DNA from: an uncultured Anaerolineales bacterium
GTDB lineage: Bacteria; Chloroflexota; Anaerolineae; Anaerolineales; UBA4823
Reading direction: 5' to 3'
Assembly: GCA_903872065.1 (NCBI GenBank)
Contig: CAIQJJ010000567.1
Location: forward strand, 1 to 45,600
Length of the DNA: 45,600 nucleotides
A model generated the notes under the pieces. The model saw only the letters and a list, made by a program, of their open reading frames with translations. It was not told the DNA's origin and did no database searches. Position 1 is the first letter of the stretch; every line of letters starts with the position of its first letter. Below are positions 14,745-24,190 of the stretch, piece by piece. The position numbers and the translations under genes are program-made.

Positions 14745-16220
14745 ATGGAACCCCCTTCACCTCCTGAGGCAGCAATCAACCTTGCAAAAGCGACCGTACG
14801 CGGTACCTTTTGGACTTACGCATCATTTTATACTGGGAAATTATTGGTTTTCCTCACTACAGTGATCCTGGCGCGCTTATTGGTCGAGGAAGATTTTGGC
14901 GTGGCTGGTTATGCGTTGGTTGTCATGACCTTTTTGGAAGTGCTCAACGATATGGGGGTCAGCCCGGCGTTGATCTATTATCGCAAAGACCCTGAAGCAA
15001 CGGATACTGCTTTTTGGCTGAGCCAGTTGATCGGGATCATTATGTTTTTAATCACCTTTTTCGGCGCGCCGTTGGTGGGCGCCTTTTTCCGTGACGCGCG
15101 CGCCGTGCCAGTCACGCAAGCGCTGGCGCTCACCTTTCCCATTTCGTCACTGGGACAAACTCATGATGTTCTGCTGCGCAAACAACTTTCTTTTGGGCGC
15201 AAGTTTGTGCCAGATTTTGCCAAAGCGCTCAGCAAAGGGATTGTCTCGATTATTCTGGCCTGGTTGGGTTTTGGCGCATGGAGCTTAATCATCGGGCAAG
15301 TTGTTGGACGTATCAGCGCCACAGCGGCGCTTTGGTGGGTCATGCCCTGGCGACCCTCACGGCGTTTCGTCGTCGGATGGGTTAAGCGATTACTCTCATA
15401 CGGAATTAACATCGTTTCAGTGGACATGCTTGGCATGTTGATCAATAATATTGACTATCTGTTTGTAGGGCGCTTCTTAGGGCCATCCGCCCTGGGCGTT
15501 TATACGGTTGCGTTCCGCTTTCCAGACTTATTGGTCATGCAGTTTTGCGATATTATCAGCCGGGTGATCTTCCCGGTCTATTCAAAAATGAAAGACGATC
15601 CTGAGGCTTTGCAGAAAGGTTTTGAGGCCACCACCCGCTATGTTTCTCTGGTCACAGTTCCACTCGGAATAGGACTGGCCCTGGTGTCGCGCCCATTGGT
15701 GTTGGCCTTCTTTACCGAAAAGTGGATTGAGGCTGTGCCGGTCATGCAGGCGATTTCAATTTATGCCGTCATGCTTTCGCTGGCTTACAATGCCGGCGAT
15801 GTCTACAAAGCGCAAGGACGGCCCATTTTGCTGACGCAAATCTCGTCTGGTCGGGCATTGGTTCTGGCGCCGGCGCTTTACTGGGCGACGCAAGGTCCCC
15901 AAACAATCGTCGCGGTCGCTTGGGTACATGCTGTCATCGCTTTTATCAGTGGGATCGTTGAGGTAGGGATTGCCAGCAGAATATTGCGCACTCCCCTGCA
16001 CAAGGTAGTAAACGCGCTTCAACCAGCTTTCTTTAGCGCCGCTGTCATGACAGCCGCAGTCCTCGCCAGCCTCTTTTTGTTGAACGCGGCGAATCCATGG
16101 CTGCAACTGCTGGTTACCATTCCATTGGGCGTTCTGGTCTATCTTGGCGTCCTGTGGTTCTTCCAGCGTGACCTGTTGATCAGTACCCTCAAAATTTTGC
16201 GTTCTGCGTTGGCGCGGTGA
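14745..16220 (+). CDS. Wzx-type polysaccharide flippase (MOP superfamily)
   Basis: 491 residues with about twelve to fourteen membrane helices spread across the length and few soluble loops. The N-terminus, with TFWTYASFYTGKLLVFLTTV and LARLLVEEDFG, is characteristic of the polysaccharide biosynthesis/export family that moves undecaprenyl-linked repeat units across the cytoplasmic membrane. Ten bases separate it from the ligase/polymerase gene and three from the following glycosyltransferase. Full length for the family. Substrate specificity is not readable. Confidence 0.93.
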   Translation: MEPPSPPEAAINLAKATVRGTFWTYASFYTGKLLVFLTTVILARLLVEEDFGVAGYALVVMTFLEVLNDMGVSPALIYYRKDPEATDTAFWLSQLIGIIMFLITFFGAPLVGAFFRDARAVPVTQALALTFPISSLGQTHDVLLRKQLSFGRKFVPDFAKALSKGIVSIILAWLGFGAWSLIIGQVVGRISATAALWWVMPWRPSRRFVVGWVKRLLSYGINIVSVDMLGMLINNIDYLFVGRFLGPSALGVYTVAFRFPDLLVMQFCDIISRVIFPVYSKMKDDPEALQKGFEATTRYVSLVTVPLGIGLALVSRPLVLAFFTEKWIEAVPVMQAISIYAVMLSLAYNAGDVYKAQGRPILLTQISSGRALVLAPALYWATQGPQTIVAVAWVHAVIAFISGIVEVGIASRILRTPLHKVVNALQPAFFSAAVMTAAVLASLFLLNAANPWLQLLVTIPLGVLVYLGVLWFFQRDLLISTLKILRSALAR

Positions 16221-16223
16221 AAC

Positions 16224-17351
16224 ATGATGCGTATTGTCCAATTGATCGACTCAATCCATATCGGCGGAGCAGAGAAGTTGTTGGTGACTTACAGCCAGGA
16301 GGCGGAGCGACGCGGTATTCCCGTGTGGATCATTGGCTTGCGAAAATACCCGGGCAACTCGTTAGAAGGTGAATTGACCGCTCACGGAGCGCAAGTGACC
16401 TATTTCACCGCGAACTCACTGGCCTCGCTGCCCCGTTTTCTACGCATCTTGGGGTTTCTGCGACAAAGCAAGTTTGATGTGATTCATACCCACCTGGCTT
16501 ACGCCAATATTTTAGGGGTGCTGGCTGGCCAACTGACCGGCATCCCTGTGGTTGCTACTCTACATTCTGCTGGCCTGGAAATGCGCCCGCGTAATCGCCT
16601 GGAGGGATGGGCAATTCGCCAGGGAGCGACGCGCATTCTTGCGGTGGGGGAAAATGTGGCTGAGGCGCATCAGAAACGCCTGGGAAAACGCAAGATTGAT
16701 GTCATTCCCAACGCGGTTGCCGACCCGGCTACGCTGAGCGCGCAAGAACGTGAGGCTTTACGCACTCAACTTGTGGGCGACAGCACCCGTCCGCTGCTCA
16801 TTGCGGTCGGGCGACTGACCGCCGCCAAGGGCTACCTTGATCTGCTGCGTGCCTGCGCCCAGGTGCGGCAGAGCCAGCCGCATGCCGCCTGGTTGATTGC
16901 TGGGGATGGGGATATGCGTCCCGAAATGGAACGGCTGATTGTTGAACTTGATCTGGAGGGAACAGTCTATTTATTGGGTAGGCGCTCGGATGTCCCCCGT
17001 TTACTGGCTGCGGCGGACATCTTTGTCAACGCCTCGCATTGGGAAGGGCTGCCTCTCTCTGTCTTGGAGGCAATGATGGTCGGCCTGCCAGTGATCGCCA
17101 CGCAGGTGGGCGATGTTCCGGCGGTGCTGGTGCCTGGTAGCGGTATTCTTGTCCCGCCGCAGCAGCCGGCCAGCCTGGCCGCGGCGGTTTCTATGCTGCT
17201 AGAGGATCCCGAACAGCGCGCCGCCCTGGGCGAAAGGGCGCGGCAGCATGCCAGAGAGAATTACAATGCCGCCGCCTGGTTTGATCGTTGGATGAAACTT
17301 TATGAGTCGTGTGTGCAATCGCGCCATTCAGCCGTTGGCGGCAGGAAATGA
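16224..17351 (+). CDS. Glycosyltransferase family 4
   Basis: 375 residues. The start IVQLIDSIHIGGAEKLLV carries the GGAE motif of GT4 enzymes in the first glycine-rich loop. The donor domain begins at about LIAVGRLTAAKGYLDLL, with HWEGLPLSVLEAMMVGLP bearing the E-x7-E motif for the nucleotide sugar. It should elongate the lipid-linked oligosaccharide on the cytoplasmic face. Two adjacent ATG codons (16224 and 16227) are equally possible starts. The gene is tightly packed between the flippase and another GT4, consistent with one transcript. Confidence 0.93.
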   Translation: MMRIVQLIDSIHIGGAEKLLVTYSQEAERRGIPVWIIGLRKYPGNSLEGELTAHGAQVTYFTANSLASLPRFLRILGFLRQSKFDVIHTHLAYANILGVLAGQLTGIPVVATLHSAGLEMRPRNRLEGWAIRQGATRILAVGENVAEAHQKRLGKRKIDVIPNAVADPATLSAQEREALRTQLVGDSTRPLLIAVGRLTAAKGYLDLLRACAQVRQSQPHAAWLIAGDGDMRPEMERLIVELDLEGTVYLLGRRSDVPRLLAAADIFVNASHWEGLPLSVLEAMMVGLPVIATQVGDVPAVLVPGSGILVPPQQPASLAAAVSMLLEDPEQRAALGERARQHARENYNAAAWFDRWMKLYESCVQSRHSAVGGRK

Positions 17352-17363
17352 TTTGGGTATCTT

Positions 17364-18548
17364 ATGACCACCACTGACACCACGGATGTTAGCCGGGAAA
17401 GCAAAGGCCAAAAGCGCAGTCTGCGTGTTGCTATGATCATGCAGCGTTATTATCCATTGGTAGGCGGCGCAGAAAAGCTCGTCGGCGCGCTCGCACCGCA
17501 ATTGCAGGCGCATGGGATAGAAGTTGCTATCCTGACCCGCCGTTATCCCGGCTTATCGCCATTCGAGCAGATAGAAGGCGTCCCTGTTTATCGTTTGCCG
17601 ATCCCAGGGCCAAAAGCAATCGCATCTTTCAGTTTCACACTGAGCGCTCTGCCACGCCTGCTCAACTTGCGGGCAGATGTTTTGCACGCCCATGAGGTCT
17701 TTTCCCCTGCCACTACAGCCGTCGCGGCCAGGCGTTTCACTGGCGCGCCGATCGTGATCACCGCCCACCGCAGCGGGCCATTGGGCGATGTGCAGCGCTT
17801 GCAGCACAAGTTGATGGGACAGCGCCGGCTCACTGCCTTTGCCCAGCAGGCGGCAGCGTTTACTGCCATCAGCCGCGAGATTGGCGATGAATTGGCTGCG
17901 GCTGGCGTGCCGGCGCAGAAAATCCATTACATCCCCAATGGAGTGGATACCCAACGTTTTGCCCCTCTCGATTATGAAGCCAAACAAAAACTGCGCGCCA
18001 GACTCAACCTGCCCCAACAGGTCGAAATCGCCGTTTTTGTTGGGCGGCTGGCGGCAGAGAAGCGGCCTGAGCAATTACTTGCTGCCTGGCGTGAAATCCA
18101 TGCGGCGCGCCCCGGGGCTGCACTCTTGATGCTGGGCACTGGTGAATTGGAAGCGCGTCTCAAGGCCAGCGCCGGCGAGCGAGTCCGGTTCACCGGCGCG
18201 GTTAACAATGTGGTGGAATATCTCCAGGCGGCAGACCTGTTCGTTCTTCCCTCCGCCGCCGAAGGGCTTTCCATCGCCATGTTGGAAGCCATGTCAAGTG
18301 GTCTGCCGGTGTTGGTCACAAGAGTGGGCGGCGCGCCAGAGGTGATCGTGCAAGGAGAAAATGGCTGGCTGATCGAAGCGGATGCGCCTGATGAATTGCG
18401 CGCTGGCCTGCTGACCCTTTTGAACGATGCCGCGCTGCGTGAACGCCTGGGGCAACAAGCCCGCGCGGAGGTCATTGCCAAATATTCGCTGGAGAAAATG
18501 ATCAATGATCTGATTGTGTTATACCGCCAGTTGGCAAATTGGGACTGA
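17364..18548 (+). CDS. Glycosyltransferase family 4
   Basis: 394 residues. After about 20 polar residues the Rossmann domain starts at LRVAMIMQRYYPLVGGAEKL. The acceptor domain contains DVLHAHEVFSPAT, the donor domain opens with VAVFVGRLAAEKRPEQLL-like residues, and AEGLSIAMLEAMSSGLP carries E-x7-E. It is a second GT4 in tandem with the preceding one, sharing only general similarity, so the pair probably make different linkages. The stop lies directly before the start of the next gene (ATG 18551). Confidence 0.93.
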   Translation: MTTTDTTDVSRESKGQKRSLRVAMIMQRYYPLVGGAEKLVGALAPQLQAHGIEVAILTRRYPGLSPFEQIEGVPVYRLPIPGPKAIASFSFTLSALPRLLNLRADVLHAHEVFSPATTAVAARRFTGAPIVITAHRSGPLGDVQRLQHKLMGQRRLTAFAQQAAAFTAISREIGDELAAAGVPAQKIHYIPNGVDTQRFAPLDYEAKQKLRARLNLPQQVEIAVFVGRLAAEKRPEQLLAAWREIHAARPGAALLMLGTGELEARLKASAGERVRFTGAVNNVVEYLQAADLFVLPSAAEGLSIAMLEAMSSGLPVLVTRVGGAPEVIVQGENGWLIEADAPDELRAGLLTLLNDAALRERLGQQARAEVIAKYSLEKMINDLIVLYRQLANWD

Positions 18549-18550
18549 TT

Positions 18551-19717
18551 ATGGCTATTCTCTTTTGGTTTTGCGTCTTTTTAATTCTCTATACCTACGC
18601 AGGCTACCCACTGCTGCTGATGCTGCTGGCGCGCCTGAAGCCCAAGCCCAGCCCCTATCCTGACGATAAACCCACTGTCACTTTGTTGATCGCTGCCTAT
18701 AACGAGGAGGTCGTGATCGCACAAAAACTGGAAAACAGCCTGGCTTTGGATTACCCAAAAGAACGCTTGCAAATTCTTGTCGCTGCGGATGGCTCGAACG
18801 ACCGCACCGCAGAAATCGTGCAGCAGTTTGCTGGCCGCGGGGTGGAACTGCTCTACCAGCCAGAGCGCCGCGGCAAGATGGCGGCTATCAACCGCGCCAT
18901 GTCGCAGGCGCGCGGCGAGATCATCGTTTTTTCGGACGCCAACAACCTCTACCAGCCTGACGCTCTCTCAGCGTTGGCTGCGCCTTTTAATGATCCGCAG
19001 GTAGGCGCGGTCAGCGGCGCCAAGCATGTCGTGCGTGGGGATGGGGCGTTAGGCGAATCGGAGGGCTTGTATTGGAAATATGAGTCGCTGATCAAACGCC
19101 AGGAGACTCGCCTGGGAAGCTGTACCGGGGTTTCTGGAGAAATCCTGGCGATTCGCAAAGTATTGTTTCAGACGCCGCCAGCCTACGTCATCAACGATGA
19201 TTTTTATATCGCCATGCAAGTGATTCGCCAGGGCTACCGGCTGATTTACACGCCGGCGGCCCGCTCTTACGAACGAGTCTCACCCACTGCCCAGGATGAG
19301 ATCGCCCGCCGCAGCCGGATTATTGCCGGGCGTTACCAGGCCATCTGGCTTTCGCCGCAATACCTCACCTGGCGCAATCCATGGATCATCTGGCAGGTTG
19401 TCTCGCACAAGTTTTTACGCCCATTGGTGCCGCTGGCAATGATCGGAGCATTCATCGCGAATTTGTGGGTCGTTCTTTTCCCTCCTGCAAACAGTTCCCT
19501 GCCGCTGTTTGCTTTGACCGCCCCATTTAGCAGCCTGTTCTTGGGCTTGCAGATTTTCTTTTACCTGCTGGCCTGGCTGGGAGGGCGCTTTCCATCCAAT
19601 AAGTTTCTTTATCTGCCGGCGTTCCTGGTTAACAGCAACCTGGCGGCTTTAATTGGCTTATATCGTTTTCTTACTCGTAAGCAGACCAGTCTTTGGCAGC
19701 GCGTGGCGCGCCGCTAA
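18551..19717 (+). CDS. Membrane glycosyltransferase family 2, cellulose-synthase-like
   Basis: 388 residues from ATG 18551; TTG 18539 is a weaker alternative overlapping the previous gene. One membrane helix at the N-terminus (1-26), a GT2 domain at about 40-270 with VTLLIAAYNEE, AADGSNDRT, FSDAN (a DxD variant) and INDDFY, then two to three C-terminal helices. The QxxRW motif of processive synthases is represented only by RRSRII, so processivity is uncertain. No PilZ domain is present, unlike BcsA. It precedes a BcsB-like gene, so the pair resembles a reduced beta-glucan synthase that could extrude its own polymer. Confidence 0.9.
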   Translation: MAILFWFCVFLILYTYAGYPLLLMLLARLKPKPSPYPDDKPTVTLLIAAYNEEVVIAQKLENSLALDYPKERLQILVAADGSNDRTAEIVQQFAGRGVELLYQPERRGKMAAINRAMSQARGEIIVFSDANNLYQPDALSALAAPFNDPQVGAVSGAKHVVRGDGALGESEGLYWKYESLIKRQETRLGSCTGVSGEILAIRKVLFQTPPAYVINDDFYIAMQVIRQGYRLIYTPAARSYERVSPTAQDEIARRSRIIAGRYQAIWLSPQYLTWRNPWIIWQVVSHKFLRPLVPLAMIGAFIANLWVVLFPPANSSLPLFALTAPFSSLFLGLQIFFYLLAWLGGRFPSNKFLYLPAFLVNSNLAALIGLYRFLTRKQTSLWQRVARR

Positions 19718-19769
19718 GTCGAACTTGCTTCAATTATCAGGAGGCGCGTCGAAAGACGTCGCAAGAATC

Positions 19770-22022
19770 ATGAGACGACTGACGAACATTTTATTATGCA
19801 TTTGTTTATTGTTAACCTGGTTCAATCTTTTTCCATTAACCGCCGCAAAAGCGGCTACCCCGACTCCTACCCCGACCGAGTCCTCTACGGTATTGCCAAC
19901 CCCGCAGCCTACTCTGGAAGAAACTCCTGAGGCGTTCAATCCAGCGGATGTTGTCAGCTTTACCGATTTAGGAGCGACAAATATTTTGATGCACGGGCCG
20001 TATGACAGTTTTCGCCTGCGCTTTACTCCGCCGATTGACTGGCGCATCAAGCCTGGGGCAAAAATTCAACTCAACCTGTCTGCATTTTTCTCCAACGTCA
20101 ATGATCAACAAGTTGCTGCAAACGGCGGAACGCTCAATGTCACCTATAACGGAAATTTGATCGCCTCTATCATCCTGGATTGGACCGGTCAACGTTTGGT
20201 GACGATCCCCATCCCAGATGAGCAGCTTGTTTCAAACCGCGAAGATGGACGGCACGAGCTTTTTCTGTTTCTAAATGCGGCGGTGGACTGCAACCTGGAT
20301 CATAAAACCACAGTTGAGGTGGAAGCCTCGTCACGTTTCATTCTCCCTCACGACCTCATCGAACCAACCGCCGACCTGCGCCTTCTGCCGCAGCCCTTCT
20401 ACCAGGACAGCCCAATCGCTGCCATCACTACCACTGTGATTGTCGCCGATCAAGCCTCAGCGGGTGAAATCCAGGCCGCGCTGACGGTGATCGCTGGTCT
20501 TAGCCGGCTGACCTCAGGAAATCTCAAACCTGCGCTTCTGACAGTTAATCAGATCGATCCGATCACACAAAGCAGCAACCACCTGATTTATGTTGGCAAA
20601 GCCAGCGGTTGGCAAGGATTGGCCGCGCTCAAATTGCCAGCGCCGGTGGTAGAAGATCATTTTTCTGCGATTGGCAGCCAACCCGGAGATGGTTTAATCC
20701 AATTGGCTGTTTCAACCTGGAATACGGCGCGCATGGTATTGGTTGTGGGAGGCAACAACGATGAGGGGGTGATCAAGGCCGCACAGGCGATCAGCTCTGG
20801 CCTCCTGCGCACTGGCAATGAATTGAACCTGGCCATCTTTTCAGATGTGCAATCGAGCATTGTCACGCCGATTGTCGCGGAAGATCGCACCCTGTCTGAC
20901 CTGGGTTACGAGGATATTACACAAAGCGGTTTTGGATTGCAGTACGCCGAATTTCGTTTTTACATCCCGCCTGGCAAAACCACCAACGATGAGGCTTATT
21001 TCAACCTGATCTACTCTCATTCAGCCATCCTGGATTATGCACGTTCAGGGATGGTCGTTTATCTCAATGACCGTATTTTGGGCAGCGTCCGTTTCAGCGA
21101 CTTGAGCACACAGCCGACTTCGTTAAGCCTTAAGATTCCAGCGTATATGCTGCGCCCAGGAATAAACCGCTTGATGTTGGTATCGGATATTGTCCCTCTC
21201 AATTATTGCTCCGATCTGGTATTGAGCAATTTATGGGTGAACATCAGTCCAGATTCATTGCTCCATATTCCTTTACTGCAAGCCACGGATGTGCAAGGAG
21301 TTCTCCAAGACCTGAAAGCCTATCCCTATCCCTTCATATCCAGTCCATCTTTAAAAACACTGGCTTTTGTGACCCCCGCGGCGGATGCATCTGCATGGAG
21401 CGCCGCGGCTCGGATTGCAGCAGAATTAGGCGCCAGCAGCAATGGCGCGTTAACGGAATTGGCTGCTGCTTTTGGCGATGCAGTATCCGAAGAAATCCGC
21501 CAGAACTGCGACCTGATTATTGTCGGCCGCGCCAGCCAACTCCCGATCGTCAATGAAATGGCCGGCGCCCTGCCCGCTCCGTTCGACCCTGGCAGCGATA
21601 TGGCAAACGAAAGTAGCTTCCAGGTTACCTTTCGCCTCCCGCCGGGCGTCAACCTGGGTTACATCCAACTTCTTTACTCGCCCTGGAAAGCGGAGCGTAC
21701 GATCCTGGCTGTAACAGGCAGCACCCCCGACGGACTGATCTTCGCTGCGCAGGGATTGACAGAAAGCAAACTGCGCAATAAGCTGACGGGCAACTTTGCC
21801 GTCATCCATAATACCCAGGTTCTGACTGCCGATACACGTTTTGGTTTAGGCACCGGCAACCTTAGCGCGACAGCGATTCCAGGGATTCAGCCGACCACGG
21901 AGCCCTTTCAACCGTCAGATGCGCGCCCGGTGTGGCTGCTGCCGGGGATCATTACGTCCAGTGTATTGACTGTGTTGATTTTACTCTTTGTCGCGATTAA
22001 GGCGCTGCGACGAAAGTCTTGA
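19770..22022 (+). CDS. BcsB-like cellulose synthase accessory protein
   Basis: 750 residues. A signal peptide covers about 1-28, followed by a low-complexity TPTPTPTESS stretch, then two tandem beta-rich halves. Each contains an FG-type carbohydrate-binding-like region (PYDSFRLRFTPPIDWRI and FGLQYAEFRFYIPPGKTTN) and an alternating alpha/beta region with IVAD or LAFVTPA motifs. A single C-terminal helix (WLLPGIITSSVLTVLILLFV) anchors it. This is the domain plan of BcsB, the partner of the cellulose synthase catalytic subunit; it usually guides polymer outside the membrane. Position after the GT2 gene supports that. ATG 19770 was chosen because it begins the signal peptide; an upstream in-frame start would run through the previous gene. 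Confidence 0.85.
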   Translation: MRRLTNILLCICLLLTWFNLFPLTAAKAATPTPTPTESSTVLPTPQPTLEETPEAFNPADVVSFTDLGATNILMHGPYDSFRLRFTPPIDWRIKPGAKIQLNLSAFFSNVNDQQVAANGGTLNVTYNGNLIASIILDWTGQRLVTIPIPDEQLVSNREDGRHELFLFLNAAVDCNLDHKTTVEVEASSRFILPHDLIEPTADLRLLPQPFYQDSPIAAITTTVIVADQASAGEIQAALTVIAGLSRLTSGNLKPALLTVNQIDPITQSSNHLIYVGKASGWQGLAALKLPAPVVEDHFSAIGSQPGDGLIQLAVSTWNTARMVLVVGGNNDEGVIKAAQAISSGLLRTGNELNLAIFSDVQSSIVTPIVAEDRTLSDLGYEDITQSGFGLQYAEFRFYIPPGKTTNDEAYFNLIYSHSAILDYARSGMVVYLNDRILGSVRFSDLSTQPTSLSLKIPAYMLRPGINRLMLVSDIVPLNYCSDLVLSNLWVNISPDSLLHIPLLQATDVQGVLQDLKAYPYPFISSPSLKTLAFVTPAADASAWSAAARIAAELGASSNGALTELAAAFGDAVSEEIRQNCDLIIVGRASQLPIVNEMAGALPAPFDPGSDMANESSFQVTFRLPPGVNLGYIQLLYSPWKAERTILAVTGSTPDGLIFAAQGLTESKLRNKLTGNFAVIHNTQVLTADTRFGLGTGNLSATAIPGIQPTTEPFQPSDARPVWLLPGIITSSVLTVLILLFVAIKALRRKS

Positions 22023-22028
22023 GGAAGT

Positions 22029-23036
22029 TTGAAATCTAAGAAGTTCCTTTTTGATATGGCGGAAAGTTTTGGGATGCTGCGCGCTGCCCAGGCTTTCAGC
22101 ACCCCTCGCGAACCGCATCTTTATGCCCTGGCCTATCATCGCGTCGATGAACCTGGTCATCGCCCGTGGCTGGATCCAAGCCTGATCAGCGCCACGCCGG
22201 CGCAGTTTGAAGCGCAAATGCGCTTGATCGCTCATGCTTACCATCCGGTAAATGCTGAGGATGTGCTTCATGCGCTGGAGGGCGGTAAACCACTGCCGCC
22301 GAATGCGGTACTGGTGACAGTAGACGATGGGTATTGCGATTTTCAAGAAGCAATTTTGCCTATTGCCAGGTGTTATGGCATTCAACCTCTCCTGTTTGTA
22401 CCCACCGGTTATGTCGGCAGCGGCATCTTCTGGTGGGATCACCTGTACCAGGCCATCTATCATACCTCAATGACTGAAATTCACTGCTCTTTGGGATGTT
22501 TGCCAATTGAGACGCCTGAAGAAAAATTGGTCGCGATGGAAAGACTGCGCCGGTACTTTAAGCAAATTCCTTATGAACAAGCAAAGTATGAAATCGCCGA
22601 ATTGCCAAAGCTGGCGGAGGATCACCATGATACCCTCAACTGGAATGAACTGCGCGCCGCCGTCCGCAATGGAGCAACCCTGGCGCCGCACACTCACAGT
22701 CATTCAATCTTGAGCCGTGTATCCATTGAGCGCGCCGGGGAGGAGATTTGCCAATCTTTTGATCTGTTGCAGCAAGAAGTAGGCAATATCTTACCCATTT
22801 TTGCCTTCCCAGACGGTGTGCGAGAGGCTTTCACTCCTGAAATTATTGAACTGCTCAATGCCAAAGGTCTGAAACTTGTCTTTACGATGATAGCGGGTTT
22901 TAGCCGCCTGACAAAGAATGACCCACTTTGTTTTCCGCGCGTTCCCATCTGGCATGAAATGTCCCTGGCCCAGTTCCACTGGCACCTGACTCCCTTGCAC
23001 TGGAAGCACGTTTCATCCGAAGCCAAAAGAATATGA
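22029..23036 (+). CDS. Polysaccharide deacetylase (NodB/CE4 family)
   Basis: 335 residues from TTG 22029; ATG 22056 is an alternative and neither start has a good ribosome binding site, so the N-terminus is uncertain. The NodB domain has the catalytic Asp pair in VTVDDGY (D99-D100) and the metal motif HTHSH at 221-225, with FAFPDGVREAF near 265 as the later conserved block. The enzyme should remove N- or O-acetyl groups from a polysaccharide. No signal peptide is obvious, so it may act on a lipid-linked intermediate in the cytoplasm. The end overlaps the next gene by four bases. Confidence 0.85.
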   Translation: MKSKKFLFDMAESFGMLRAAQAFSTPREPHLYALAYHRVDEPGHRPWLDPSLISATPAQFEAQMRLIAHAYHPVNAEDVLHALEGGKPLPPNAVLVTVDDGYCDFQEAILPIARCYGIQPLLFVPTGYVGSGIFWWDHLYQAIYHTSMTEIHCSLGCLPIETPEEKLVAMERLRRYFKQIPYEQAKYEIAELPKLAEDHHDTLNWNELRAAVRNGATLAPHTHSHSILSRVSIERAGEEICQSFDLLQQEVGNILPIFAFPDGVREAFTPEIIELLNAKGLKLVFTMIAGFSRLTKNDPLCFPRVPIWHEMSLAQFHWHLTPLHWKHVSSEAKRI

Positions 23037-24163
23037 AACCGAAATTCTTATTTGTCCGTATCTGGCAATCCCCTCCGATCGCTCGCAGTGTCGCCCAAAT
23101 GTTGACAGAAGCGTTTCCTGAATTAGAAATGGAAGTCATTGATCTGGCAACGATCGTCAAACATCGTCGCATGCTAATGGGCTTGAATTTGTTGTCCGTG
23201 ATCAAAGACTACGGGGGTGATGTGCTAGGAAAATACAAGACCCTGCGCGAGGCCTTTTGGGGAACGCCTTATCTTTTCCGGCGCGTCAAGGCCTTAATGA
23301 ATGAGCTTTATGCGAATAAAGTTTCCGACTACAAATTTTCCTTCCAGCTTCAATCTCTCTTCGATACCAGCCTGGCCGGCATCCCCAACTTCGTTTATAC
23401 CGATCATACCTTGTTGGAAAACCGGCGTTATCCATCATTTCATCCGCGGAAGCTTTACTCTGACTCTTGGCTGAAACTGGAACAGACAATTTATCGGAAT
23501 GCAGCGCGGATTTTCATCCGCAGCGCCAACATCCAAGAGTCGTTAATCACTGATTACGATTGCCCGCCGTCAAAAACAGTTTGCGTTTACGCTGGCGGGA
23601 ATGTTTCGATTATGCCGAGCGATGACAGCCTGGAGCGTTACGCGCGCAAAAATATTCTCTTTGTGGGCGTAGACTGGGAGCGCAAGGGTGGGCCGGCCCT
23701 GGTTGAGGCATTCCGCCAGGTATTGACCGTCCATCCCGATGCTCACCTGACGATTGTCGGCAGTACACCGTCCATCTCATTGCCCAATTGCCATGTAGTA
23801 GGATACGTCCCATCTAACAAACTATATTCCTTTTACCAGGAAGCCTCTCTGTTTTGTATGCCTACGCGCCTGGAACCTTTCGGCGCGGTATTCATTGAGG
23901 CATTGGGCTACCGGCTGCCAATCGTTACCAGCAACGTGGGGGCGACCCGTGATTTTGTCAGCCACGGCGAAAACGGGTATATGCTTCACCCAGATGATCA
24001 GCAAGGACTGACGCAAGCCCTGCTTGATTTGCTTGGTCGCCCACAGCGATGCCAGAGCTTTGGCGCCAAAGGCTATGCTCTGATGCAAGAAAAATATACC
24101 TGGCCGGCGGTTGGGGCGAAAATACGCCAGGAAGTGTCAAAAGTTGTTTCGATTGCGACTTAG
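23033..24163 (+). CDS. Glycosyltransferase family 4 (last gene of the exopolysaccharide operon)
   Basis: 376 residues, starting at the ATGA overlap with the deacetylase. The N-terminal half is divergent, lacking the usual GGAE loop, but the donor domain is clear: NILFVGVDWERKGGPALVEA opens it, TRLEPFGAVFIEALGYRLP provides E-x7-E, and VGATRDFVSHGENGYML follows. Closest in style to GT4 enzymes of polysaccharide clusters. It is transcribed toward the opposite-strand membrane glycosyltransferase with a 27-base gap and no visible terminator hairpin. Confidence 0.9.
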   Translation: MKPKFLFVRIWQSPPIARSVAQMLTEAFPELEMEVIDLATIVKHRRMLMGLNLLSVIKDYGGDVLGKYKTLREAFWGTPYLFRRVKALMNELYANKVSDYKFSFQLQSLFDTSLAGIPNFVYTDHTLLENRRYPSFHPRKLYSDSWLKLEQTIYRNAARIFIRSANIQESLITDYDCPPSKTVCVYAGGNVSIMPSDDSLERYARKNILFVGVDWERKGGPALVEAFRQVLTVHPDAHLTIVGSTPSISLPNCHVVGYVPSNKLYSFYQEASLFCMPTRLEPFGAVFIEALGYRLPIVTSNVGATRDFVSHGENGYMLHPDDQQGLTQALLDLLGRPQRCQSFGAKGYALMQEKYTWPAVGAKIRQEVSKVVSIAT

Positions 24164-24190
24164 AAAACCGAAAGTCTCCTCTTCCCAGAT

